NCBI RefSeq assembly: GCF_900111585.1
Contig: NZ_FOHI01000004.1
Span: 124,001 to 188,000 of the forward strand
Length of the DNA stretch: 64,000 nt
Source: Nitrosospira multiformis
GTDB taxonomy: Bacteria; Pseudomonadota; Gammaproteobacteria; Burkholderiales; Nitrosomonadaceae
Reading direction: 5' to 3'
Shown: positions 1 through 8,056 of the stretch, piece after piece
Numbering within the stretch: position 1 is the first letter of the stretch
How the letters are laid out: each line of letters starts with the position of its first letter
Position numbers and translations under genes: made by a program
Notes under the pieces: model-generated
What the model was told of the DNA's origin: nothing
Databases searched by the model: none
What the model saw: the letters and a program-made list of their open reading frames with translations, nothing else

Positions 1-188
1 GAATCGATCCAGCTTCCCGTTTCGTTGGCAATCGTTCCAAACTCCTTGATCACCGCCGCCATCGTGTCCCGGGAAAAGTCAGCGAGGTCGGAAATATTCG
101 GGTTTGCAGGCAGTTTTCGAGCCATGGCTGCCTGCGCAGCTTCATGCTGCTGCTGATCATGGCGTTTTATGAGATCATCGGGTGTCAT
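1..188 (-). CDS. Hypothetical protein, 5' part only (runs off the window edge)
   Basis: A reading frame starts at an ATG at 188 and stays open to the window edge, giving 62 residues beginning MTPDDLIKRHDQQQ. The N-terminus is hydrophilic and rich in Gln, Ala and charged residues, with no signal peptide or membrane segment. I do not recognise the family. No strong ribosome binding site is seen before the ATG. It is divergent from metY, with only about 45 bases between the two starts. Confidence 0.4.
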   Translation of the reverse strand, partial: MTPDDLIKRHDQQQHEAAQAAMARKLPANPNISDLADFSRDTMAAVIKEFGTIANETGSWID

Positions 189-232
189 GAGAAGCTCGGC
201 GAAGATATTTATTGTAGTTGGGATGAATCATT

Positions 233-1522
233 ATGGAAAAGAATCGCATGAAACTGGAATCTCTGGCATTGCATTACGGATATAAATCAGAAGCTTCGAC
301 GAAGGCCGCGGCAGTACCGATTTATCAGACGACTTCCTATACATTTGACAATACGCAGCATGGGGCCGACCTGTTTGACCTGAAGGTGGCGGGAAATATT
401 TATACCCGGATAATGAATCCGACCAATGCAGTGCTGGAGCAGCGTCTGGCAGAGATGGAGGGTGGAGTGGGTGGGCTGGCAGTTGCTTCAGGTATGGCGG
501 CAATCACTTACGCCATCCAGTGCATCGCCAATGCCGGCGACAACATTGTGAGCACCAGCCAACTGTATGGAGGTACATATAATCTGTTTGCGCATACTTT
601 TCCCAGGCAGGGGATCGAGGTGCGTATGGCCTCACATGAGGATTTTGATGGGATCGAGCAGCGTATAGATGCCAAGACCCGGGCAGTTTTTTGTGAATCC
701 ATCGGAAACCCCTCGGGAAATGTTGTCGATATCGAGAAGATCGCTGGCATCGCTCATCGGCACGGCGTGCCCCTCATCGTCGACAGTACGGTTTCCACCC
801 CCTATCTATGCCAACCTTTCAAGCTTGGTGCGGATATTGTTGTGCATTCCCTGACTAAATATATCGGTGGACATGGTACGACAGTCGGAGGAATGATTAT
901 CGATTCCGGGCAATTCGACTGGGTAAAGCATAAGGATCGCTTTCCCTTGTTGAATGAACCTGATCCTTCATATCATGACGTTGTTTATACAGAAGCATTT
1001 GAAGCTGCGGCCTTTATCGGTCGCTGTCGGGTTGTGCCATTGCGCAACACGGGTGCAGCGCTGGCGCCCCACAGCGCATTTTTGATACTGCAGGGACTGG
1101 AAACACTGGGCTTGAGAATGGAGCGGCACTGCGACAATACCTTGAAGGTAGCGCAGTATCTGGAAGAGCACCCCATCGTCGAACGCGTCAATTACGCGGG
1201 TTTGCCCAGCAGTAAATATCATGATCTGTGCAACAGGATCAGCAAAGGGAAAGCATCCGGCCTGTTGAGCTTTGAGATCAAGGGTGGAGCGGTAGCTGGC
1301 AGCCAGTTTATCGATGCTCTGAAGATGATCCTGCGGCTGGTCAATATCGGCGATGCCAAATCGCTTGCCTGTCATCCTGCATCAACCACTCACAGACAGT
1401 TGAGCCCCGACGAATTGAAGGCTGCGGGAGTTTCACCGGGTCTCGTGAGGATATCGGTTGGAATTGAGCATATTGACGACATCATCGGGGATATCGCGCA
1501 GGCGCTTGATGAAATCACCTGA
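233..1522 (+). CDS. metY: O-acetylhomoserine aminocarboxypropyltransferase (sulfhydrylase)
   Basis: PLP enzyme of the Cys/Met metabolism family that makes homocysteine from O-acetylhomoserine and sulfide in the cytosol. Seen: the YTRIMNPTN motif, the phosphate-binding SGMAAI stretch, and the PLP-lysine motif HSLTKYIGGHG with the lysine near residue 209. The C-terminal RISVGIEH/DDII is typical of this branch. Length (429 aa) fits MetY better than the shorter MetB/MetC enzymes. The ATG at 233 has GGGA nine bases upstream; an ATG at 248 gives the common MKLE start and may be the true one. The gene ends 13 bases before the convergent MarR-type gene. Confidence 0.92.
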   Translation: MEKNRMKLESLALHYGYKSEASTKAAAVPIYQTTSYTFDNTQHGADLFDLKVAGNIYTRIMNPTNAVLEQRLAEMEGGVGGLAVASGMAAITYAIQCIANAGDNIVSTSQLYGGTYNLFAHTFPRQGIEVRMASHEDFDGIEQRIDAKTRAVFCESIGNPSGNVVDIEKIAGIAHRHGVPLIVDSTVSTPYLCQPFKLGADIVVHSLTKYIGGHGTTVGGMIIDSGQFDWVKHKDRFPLLNEPDPSYHDVVYTEAFEAAAFIGRCRVVPLRNTGAALAPHSAFLILQGLETLGLRMERHCDNTLKVAQYLEEHPIVERVNYAGLPSSKYHDLCNRISKGKASGLLSFEIKGGAVAGSQFIDALKMILRLVNIGDAKSLACHPASTTHRQLSPDELKAAGVSPGLVRISVGIEHIDDIIGDIAQALDEIT

Positions 1523-1535
1523 CTTTACGCCGAGT

Positions 1536-1934
1536 TCAACCAGCCTGCCAGGATGCCTCCTGAAGCATCGAGACGGAGTGGTCCAGGAAAAGTTCGATTT
1601 TTCGCTTGAGATCGACTGCCATCGTGATTTGCCGGGATCGCTGATCCTGGGGGTCCATGCGTTCGATGAGCAAACCGTGATCAATGGCTGTCTGGATATA
1701 TTTGATTGCTGTCCGCTGGCTGATGTGCGGCATGAGCTTATATAACTCGGATTTGCGGAAGGTATCGTCCTCCGAACTGTCAATCTTGAGCCACATCTGC
1801 GTGAAAAGGTCGTAGTAGTTCAAGTCATGGAAAAGCTTGTTCCCCAGAACCTCTATCCAGTACTCGTCGAGATCTGTCAGCAGTTGAACGAACTGGCGCC
1901 GCCGGGCGTTTGACTGCTTATAAAGTCCGGTCAT
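1536..1934 (-). CDS. MarR-type winged-helix transcriptional regulator
   Basis: 132 aa. The middle part reads as a winged helix: a recognition-helix stretch with SQRTAIKYIQTAIDHG followed by a wing with DPQDQRSRQI, the DxRxxx pattern typical of MarR proteins. The N- and C-terminal helices would form the dimer interface. The start ATG has AAGGAAA just upstream. It is divergent from the desaturase gene, with about 120 bases between them, so it may regulate that gene or itself. It is convergent with metY. The effector is unknown. Confidence 0.75.
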   Translation of the reverse strand: MTGLYKQSNARRRQFVQLLTDLDEYWIEVLGNKLFHDLNYYDLFTQMWLKIDSSEDDTFRKSELYKLMPHISQRTAIKYIQTAIDHGLLIERMDPQDQRSRQITMAVDLKRKIELFLDHSVSMLQEASWQAG

Positions 1935-1959
1935 TTTTCCTTTCTCTTCCTTCCCTTTG

Positions 1960-2055
1960 TTTTGGAATCCGTGAACTTGATTATAGCGCCAAAATAGTGC
2001 ACATATTCATGCATTTTTACATGTATAATTGACATATTAGATTTGACATGCCTCT
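1960..2055. promoter_or_regulatory. Divergent intergenic region with probable promoter
   Basis: AT-rich stretch between the MarR-type gene and the desaturase. It contains TATAAT at about 2021-2026 and a CATG-N8-CATG near-palindrome just before it, a plausible operator/promoter for the MarR-type regulator. The assignment is inferred from position and base pattern only. Confidence 0.35.
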
Positions 2056-3162
2056 ATGGGGCGACTTGTAGTTTCCGGCTGGCGGAGGCGCAAAGGCATA
2101 ACTGTTGAGAGCTATAAAACCATGCTTACGAAAATCGAAGAAATGTACTTTCGCTGTAAAGGGGGCTTGCTTCCGAGTGTTTCAGCCTTGCTTTATTGTC
2201 ATTTGAGCTATCTGGGAGGACTCGGACTTATCCTGTCCCTGCACCCGGTTCTTATGGTAATCGGCACATTTGCCTTGGCTCACGGTATGGTGATTGCCTC
2301 GTACCTGATTCACGAGTGTGGACACAATACGCTGTTCAAATCACCGCGGCATAATGCGTTGTTGGGTAGCATGCTGAACTGGTTGACCGGGGGTTGCTAT
2401 GGCACTTTCAAAGATTTGCGGGAAAAGCATATGCAGCATCATGTCGATAATGCAGATGTGGTTGAGTTCGACTACAGAAGTTACCTTGCCCGTCATCCCA
2501 TCCAACGTAAATTTGTGGAAGTGCTGGAGTGGCTGTATGTGCCCGCTATAGAGCTTCTTATGCATGCCGTGCTCATTTTTGCACCATTCATCTTCAGGGA
2601 GAAGAAAGATCAACGGCTTCGTACAGCACAAATTATTCTTGTCCGTTTCAGCTTGCTTGTGATGCTATTCGTGTATTCCCCGCTTGCCTATCTGTGTTAC
2701 CTGATCGCCTATATCATATTTCTGACAATCCTGCGCTTCATGGATGCGCTTCAGCATAATTATGACATTATTATAGGATTCGATAACGATGCGGAACTGG
2801 TAAAATACCGGGGTGACCGGGATTATGAGCAGGCTCACACATTCAGCAATCCGGTTTCGATCAAGCATCCATGGTTGAATCTCATTACTCTGAATTTTGG
2901 CTATCATAACGCCCACCACAGCCGGCCGACCACGCCCTGGCACGAGTTGCCGAAGCTGCACGGAGCGCTGTATGGGGCGCAGTATGAGAGCCGGCTGCCG
3001 TTTGTCATCCCGTTCCGGAAACAACTCGCGAGCTTCCATAAGAGCAGGGTTGCGCGCGTAATGGGTGATGACAGGGAAGGGCGAGGGAATCTTTTCGCAC
3101 ATCGGCTTCAAAGTGGCTCTGCTGTGGGCGCGAGCGGCGTATCTTTCCTGACTCCATTCTAG
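2056..3162 (+). CDS. Membrane fatty acid desaturase
   Basis: Integral membrane di-iron desaturase. The three histidine boxes are visible: HECGH at residues 86-90, HMQHH at 125-129 and HNAHH at 284-288 (numbered from 2056). Hydrophobic stretches flank them, including residues 40-85 and about 160-235. The family inserts double bonds in acyl chains or hydroxylates related lipids at the inner membrane; the substrate here cannot be read. No ribosome binding site precedes 2056, and the ATG at 2122 (MLTKIEEMYF) preceded by GAGAG may be the real start. It is divergent from the MarR-type regulator. The C-terminal 35 residues look low-complexity. Confidence 0.85.
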   Translation: MGRLVVSGWRRRKGITVESYKTMLTKIEEMYFRCKGGLLPSVSALLYCHLSYLGGLGLILSLHPVLMVIGTFALAHGMVIASYLIHECGHNTLFKSPRHNALLGSMLNWLTGGCYGTFKDLREKHMQHHVDNADVVEFDYRSYLARHPIQRKFVEVLEWLYVPAIELLMHAVLIFAPFIFREKKDQRLRTAQIILVRFSLLVMLFVYSPLAYLCYLIAYIIFLTILRFMDALQHNYDIIIGFDNDAELVKYRGDRDYEQAHTFSNPVSIKHPWLNLITLNFGYHNAHHSRPTTPWHELPKLHGALYGAQYESRLPFVIPFRKQLASFHKSRVARVMGDDREGRGNLFAHRLQSGSAVGASGVSFLTPF

Positions 3163-3176
3163 AAACTGCTGCCCGC

Positions 3177-3196
3177 GCCGCAAGTTTCTTTGCGGC
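3177..3196. terminator. Hairpin between convergent genes
   Basis: GCCGCAA (3177-3183) pairs with TTGCGGC (3190-3196) across a six-base loop, between the ends of the desaturase and the alpha/beta hydrolase. There is no long T-run, so its efficiency as a terminator is uncertain. Confidence 0.4.
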
Positions 3197-3286
3197 AATG
3201 GGCACTTTCCCTTATCGCTTTATCGCTAAAGTCATCTGCTACGGGTGACAAGAGGTGATCGCACGATTAACAGTCAGATCAGAGCA

Positions 3287-4177
3287 TCAGTTTCGCCTAG
3301 GCAAATATCGGTCCAGAAAATCCAGTATGCGATTTTCGTATTCCCTGCCTGCGTAGGTATGCATATTGAAATGCCCTCCGCCCGGAACGATCCATAATTC
3401 TTTTGGTTGACGGGCAGCAGCAAACAGCCTTTCGGTTTCTGCTACTGTCGTATGCCGATCGGCAGTCCCTGAGATCAGCAGAAGAGGCGAGCTGAGATTA
3501 CCGATGCGGTCGATGGGATTCAACTCGTCGGGATTTACATCGAGACGAAAGGAGAGCTGCCATAGCAGCAAGGAGGAGAAAACCGGCCCGAAGTTTCCAA
3601 GGTGAAGTCTGAGGCGGTTATCCACTGCTTCATCGATGGTGGGATGGAGGGATTCAAGCACTATAGCATCGAGCCGCGGTGGATTTTTCGCGAGCACAAT
3701 CGCGGCTGCCCCAAGCGAGACGCCAATCGCGCCGATTCGCTCGCCGGAAAAAGTATTACGTAGCCAAGCGATAGCCGCTTCCACATCTTCAGCTTCCTGG
3801 ACGCCGAAGGTGATGCGTTCTCCCGGCGTTTCACCGTGCGCTCGAAGATCGATGAGGAGCGCGCCATATCCCTGCCGGTTCAAAAATCGGGCACGGCTCA
3901 GCATTTCCACCCGGTTGCTCCTGAGAGAGTGAACTAGCAGTACCATGCCGCGTCCGCGTACTCCACGCACCAGCCAACCATGCACGTTTGAGTTTGCTTT
4001 GTGGGCATCAATGTAGACGGGAATCTCCACTGGTTCGACTGGCAGATCGATCGAGAGCGTATTTACTGCAGTGGGTACTGCTCCGGACAGGAGTTCGCCC
4101 ACACCAAGCGCTGCCAGCAAGATGACAGCAACGCAGGAGGAAAAGAAAAAAATCCCGATCAGGATCCAGCGGCGCAT
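3287..4177 (-). CDS. Alpha/beta hydrolase, membrane-anchored
   Basis: 296 aa. The N-terminus has a hydrophobic segment at about residues 4-30, a membrane anchor or uncleaved signal. The alpha/beta hydrolase core follows: the nucleophile elbow GVSLGA has Ser154, the acid is probably Asp240 in SGTADRHT, and His269 lies in GGGHF, giving a complete triad. LRAHGET before the elbow is common in the BAAT/S9-like esterase branch. Substrate unknown. It reads in the same direction as the MetE-like gene upstream, with about 200 bases between them. Confidence 0.82.
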   Translation of the reverse strand: MRRWILIGIFFFSSCVAVILLAALGVGELLSGAVPTAVNTLSIDLPVEPVEIPVYIDAHKANSNVHGWLVRGVRGRGMVLLVHSLRSNRVEMLSRARFLNRQGYGALLIDLRAHGETPGERITFGVQEAEDVEAAIAWLRNTFSGERIGAIGVSLGAAAIVLAKNPPRLDAIVLESLHPTIDEAVDNRLRLHLGNFGPVFSSLLLWQLSFRLDVNPDELNPIDRIGNLSSPLLLISGTADRHTTVAETERLFAAARQPKELWIVPGGGHFNMHTYAGREYENRILDFLDRYLPRRN

Positions 4178-4382
4178 CTTATAAGAAGATAATGGATCTG
4201 TCTCAGGCAGGGTAATGCGGCTGTGTCCGGGCTTGCTGTAAGTGTCCTATACAAGACTTGCCTCTTCCGTCCATCAAGCTTGATTAATGAGAGAGGGTGG
4301 CACCAGGAGGTTAAGCCCGGTGCCAAAATCAACATATTTAATGGCAGGATCTAGTCTGATACATGCTCTTCGAGAATCTATT

Positions 4383-5477
4383 TCAAGATGTGCAGGATTG
4401 TGCAATTCCGCCGAGTATGCTGGATGCAAGTGCCGTACCTTGCACTCGTGCTGCAATTTTCGCAAACGCCGTCTCCCTGGTGGTAGAGATATCATCACAA
4501 AAAGGCGAAAAACCGCAATCGTCAGTTGTTCCCAGCTGCTCAACCGGTATGAACTCCGCTGCTTCCACGATAAGGTCACAGATGTGCTCGGGCCGCTCCA
4601 CCTCCGGGTTGATTGGGGAGGTTACTCCAATAAAAATTTTTTGATCCGGCTTTAGATGGGCCCGAATCATATTAAGGATACGTAGACGGTCTTTCTCACC
4701 AGCAAAGGCTATATAAAAGTTTTTTGCCTTCAACTGAAACAACTTTGGCAAGAGTTGAGAATAGTCGATATCGGCACTGTGCGTAGAATCGCGGTCCCCT
4801 CCAGGACATGTGTGGACGCCTATTCTGGAAAGCTCATCTGAATTAAATCGGGATAGCGCCATATTATTAAGATCAATAAAACTATCCAGAAGTCTTCCTG
4901 TGGGATCAATTTTCAGTGCCAGGCGTCCCTCGGTAAAATCGACCTGGACTTTGTGGGCGCCTTTATGGAGGCAGCGTCGAACCTCCGTTTCGTGTTCGTT
5001 CAATAAATCCTCGATAAACTGATCCCGAGAGTATCCCTCAATTTCTTGGGCGGGGTACATTAAACTTAATGCAGAAGGGGAAATAACAGCCTGTTTTACA
5101 GGTAGATTTGTGTAACGCATGGCTGTTTCGAGATAATAATCCGCATATATGCGATACCGAAATGGTCCTTTCTTCAACATTGGCATCCTTCGATTATGTC
5201 CCGCGGAGAAGGGAATAATAAAGCCTTCAGGTGTCGTATTTTCCAGTCCATGGACGCAATACGTCCAAAAGTTGTGATATTTACGCTGTTCGCCATCGGT
5301 TATAACAGGGGAGCCCGTCGCTTCAAATCTTCTGATAGTTTCTATTATTGCTGCTTCGTATAGGTGATCAAGTGAGGAATCCATCCGCGGGTTCCAACCC
5401 TTGCTCTCAATGGTCTGGATGAGCTCGAGAGGGCGGGGGATGCTTCCGATCGGCTCGGTCGGTATTGTCAACATCAT
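4383..5477 (-). CDS. MetE-core-like cobalamin-independent methyltransferase
   Basis: 364 aa, about half the length of full MetE, matching stand-alone C-terminal (catalytic) MetE/UroD-fold proteins. Seen: the start motif PIGSIPRP, an ITDGEQ stretch, a zinc-ligand motif HTCPGG (His222, Cys224) and a distal Cys321 in DDCGFSPF. These correspond to the H-x-C and C ligands that bind zinc in MetE. It lacks the N-terminal half that helps bind polyglutamylated folate, so the methyl donor may not be methyl-tetrahydrofolate. The ATG at 5477 is preferred over the TTG at 5486. The metY gene in the same window is a possible source of homocysteine; this link is inferred. Confidence 0.75.
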   Translation of the reverse strand: MMLTIPTEPIGSIPRPLELIQTIESKGWNPRMDSSLDHLYEAAIIETIRRFEATGSPVITDGEQRKYHNFWTYCVHGLENTTPEGFIIPFSAGHNRRMPMLKKGPFRYRIYADYYLETAMRYTNLPVKQAVISPSALSLMYPAQEIEGYSRDQFIEDLLNEHETEVRRCLHKGAHKVQVDFTEGRLALKIDPTGRLLDSFIDLNNMALSRFNSDELSRIGVHTCPGGDRDSTHSADIDYSQLLPKLFQLKAKNFYIAFAGEKDRLRILNMIRAHLKPDQKIFIGVTSPINPEVERPEHICDLIVEAAEFIPVEQLGTTDDCGFSPFCDDISTTRETAFAKIAARVQGTALASSILGGIAQSCTS

Positions 5478-5486
5478 ATATTTCAA

Positions 5487-5827
5487 GTCCCGTTATAGCT
5501 GTGTTTTTCAAAAATCCATTAAATTGAGTTTTTCTCCTTCTGGCTTTAGGTGGGCGCAAAGCCAGAGGTTATGTCATATACTTATTTATTATTATTTGGT
5601 TCTGGCGTATTTTTTTCAAGTCCCCGCAGACCTAGGGATTGAGCTATATACGATAGGGGATTAGGCAGAAAAGCGCCTGGGGATGTCAGGAAATGCGGAT
5701 AAGAGTCAATGGGAGAAGGGTCCGTTCAAGTGGCGTAAACGGAATTACGTTCCCCCTTGGTGATAAAGGGGAGAATTCTTTCTTATATAGAAGCAAAAAA
5801 ACTTATTGAGCTTCCATGAGAGATGAA
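5487..5827. other. Intergenic region with two small hairpins
   Basis: 341 bases between the 3' end of the hybrid kinase and the start of the MetE-like gene, both on the minus strand. It holds TCCGTT/AACGGA (5721-5742 region) and CCCCTT/AAGGGG (5753-5771) inverted repeats, possible weak terminators after the kinase. I see no gene. Confidence 0.4.
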
Positions 5828-7642
5828 TTATGAGAGGGATTGGCCTGGCACGAGGTCTGTGATGGCTGCAATCAACTTAGGCGTGTCCAGGGGCTTGATG
5901 ACATGTTTCTGGTAGCCTGCAATCATCGCTTTTGTCCGGTCTTCGGGACGGGCAAAGCCGGTAAGCGCAATTGCTGGTGTAGATGAGCCTGTACTTTTTG
6001 GCATGCTTCTTACTTCCCGGATAAACTGATATCCATTTTTGCCTGGCATGCTGATATCGCAAATTATCACATCCGGTCTCTTTGCTTTTAGAATTTCCAG
6101 ACCTTCTGCGGCACTGCCCGCAATAATTACTGTGCCACCTTGCGTTGTAAGGGCCTCTTTCGCAACTTCAAGAGAATCTCTCTCATCGTCGATGACCAGA
6201 AGCGTGAGGCCAGTGAGCGGGAGGCGTGTGTCGTCGCACTCTAATAGAATATCGGTTTGATTCTCGATTCCAGTCCCCGTATCGCGATGCTGAATCAAAG
6301 GAAGGCTGATAGTAAAAACCGAGCCTTTACCTTCTCCGTCGCTTTCGGCAATCACGGTGCCTCTGTGAAGCAAGACTAGTTCCTTCACAATGGCAAGTCC
6401 TAGACCGAGACCGATCTGTTGCCGACTGGCAGGAGAATCAGCTTGACGGAAGCGATCAAAAACATGGGGCAGAAACTCTCGTTTAATGCCGATTCCCGAA
6501 TCCTTTACCTTTACTTCAGCGCGAGAACCCACCCTCCGAACATGGATTTCTACTTCTCCTTCCGCAGGGGTAAATTTTATGGCATTAGACAATAAATTCC
6601 ACAGGACTTGCTGAAATCGATTTTGGTCGGCCAGGACAAATCCTACCTCAGAATCGATTATTTTTCGTAGCCGAACTTTTTTTGCTTCCGCCCCTGGTGC
6701 TGCCGAATCTACAACGACTTCCGTAAGACTTGAAAGATCGATTCTCAGCAGTTCCAAGGTAACTTTTCCGGCAGTGATCCTGCTCATTTCGAAAAGATCC
6801 TCGATGAGCTTATTTTGGATCTTGGCGTTTCGCTCAATGGTCTCAATTCCTTTACGAATACTCTCGCTATTCATTGTTCCCTGTAAAATAAGCTGGGACC
6901 ACCCGAGAATGGCATTGAGCGGATTCCTCAATTCATGTGACAGCATTGCGAAAAACTCGTCTTTGGAGTGATTGACTCGTTCCGCGTCTTTACGCATTTC
7001 CCGTTCTTTTGCAAGAAAGCGCCCCAATTCTTCGGTTTTCATCTTTGTTTCGTGGATGTCCATACAATATCCCACCCACATCCAGATCCTATCGCCAGCA
7101 TCGCGGATCGGTATGGCGCAGGATGAGTGCCAGCGATAGCTGCCCGTTGCGTGTCTGAGCCGATTTTCCACCCAGAATGGCTCGCCGGTTCGTAGGGATT
7201 GTTTCCACCGTTTTAAATTCTCTTCTATGTCCTCGATGTGAATAAGATCAACCCATGCCCAGCCTACCAACTTCCCCAGACCCACTCCCGCATATTCGAA
7301 CCAGCTCTCGTTAAAGTAATCCTTGGTGCCATCGACGCGCGCAGTGAATATTTTTAGAGGAGTTTTTTCAGCGACAACGCACGTCCGACATTCGGCTTTC
7401 CGCTTGTATGCTTCCTGATATAGATACCCAGGCATTTTCCTGAACTCCGATCTTTCCCTTTCGACAGTACTTGTAGCACGAAGAATGGTGAGCGAATGAT
7501 CCAATTGTCTTGCCTTATCTTGCAAGTCTAATTTTGCTTGTTCAAGAATGCGCTCAGCCCGGAGACGGGCTCTCAAAATTGTCTGAGCAGTTTGTAAAGC
7601 AACCGATTGCAGTAAAGCGTCTTCATTATCCTTTCTTGACAT
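5828..7642 (-). CDS. Hybrid sensor histidine kinase/response regulator with PAS domain
   Basis: 604 aa. Domain order: N-terminal helical coil (1-75), PAS fold with PAC-like end (about 95-200), HisKA with phospho-acceptor His236 in LSHELRNP, HATPase with N-box NLLSNAIKF (349-357), G-boxes DSGIG (381-385) and GLGLG (411-415), then a receiver with acidic pair DDE (485-487), phospho-acceptor Asp529 in CDISMPG and Lys583. All catalytic residues are present. There is no transmembrane segment, so it senses in the cytosol. No output domain or separate regulator lies beside it. It is closely paralogous to the next kinase upstream (8057-10153). Start supported by AAGGAT before the ATG. Confidence 0.9.
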   Translation of the reverse strand: MSRKDNEDALLQSVALQTAQTILRARLRAERILEQAKLDLQDKARQLDHSLTILRATSTVERERSEFRKMPGYLYQEAYKRKAECRTCVVAEKTPLKIFTARVDGTKDYFNESWFEYAGVGLGKLVGWAWVDLIHIEDIEENLKRWKQSLRTGEPFWVENRLRHATGSYRWHSSCAIPIRDAGDRIWMWVGYCMDIHETKMKTEELGRFLAKEREMRKDAERVNHSKDEFFAMLSHELRNPLNAILGWSQLILQGTMNSESIRKGIETIERNAKIQNKLIEDLFEMSRITAGKVTLELLRIDLSSLTEVVVDSAAPGAEAKKVRLRKIIDSEVGFVLADQNRFQQVLWNLLSNAIKFTPAEGEVEIHVRRVGSRAEVKVKDSGIGIKREFLPHVFDRFRQADSPASRQQIGLGLGLAIVKELVLLHRGTVIAESDGEGKGSVFTISLPLIQHRDTGTGIENQTDILLECDDTRLPLTGLTLLVIDDERDSLEVAKEALTTQGGTVIIAGSAAEGLEILKAKRPDVIICDISMPGKNGYQFIREVRSMPKSTGSSTPAIALTGFARPEDRTKAMIAGYQKHVIKPLDTPKLIAAITDLVPGQSLS

Positions 7643-7768
7643 GGGCTATCCTTTCTGGAGAGACTGATCGCACTATGATCGGGGAATCGCTAAATGAAGC
7701 TACAGGCCCAGGCTCTGGGGTACTACGGCCTCGGGATATTGAATAGAACGGTGTGTAACGGCTGAAGC

Positions 7769-7820
7769 GAAATGAAATGAAATGAAATGAAATGAAATGA
7801 AATGAAATGAAATGAAATGA
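7769..7820. repeat. Pentanucleotide tandem repeat (GAAAT)10
   Basis: Ten perfect copies of GAAAT plus two bases (7769-7820), in the gap between the two minus-strand kinases and about 130 bases before the start of the 5828-7642 kinase. Perfect short repeats of this length are prone to slipped-strand change. The repeat lies outside the kinase frame, so an effect on promoter spacing or mRNA leader is more likely than a coding switch. The rest of the 7643-8056 gap shows no gene. Confidence 0.9.
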
Positions 7821-8056
7821 AGTCAATGCTACTGAGCAAAGAGGAACTGGTTGCAAACTGTTCTTGCAATGCGGCTAGAATGCAGTGGCATAACATGTAC
7901 TGTACCACGTGAAGCGGGTAAACGTGGTAATATTGTAGAGGCTGGGCCGCTGCGTCCATGTAATCGGAGTTGTGCTGGGGGTATTAGGCCCGTGTCCCGT
8001 TCCTTCCGCGTCAACTTGCCTGTCCGCCTGTCCAAGTATTTATTTACCCGCCCACG

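Noticed and set aside
7626-7959. Reading frames through the GAAAT repeat encoding repeated Phe-His-Ile-Ser
   Set aside because: They are a direct result of the pentanucleotide repeat, lack a ribosome binding site, and are not in frame with the kinase.
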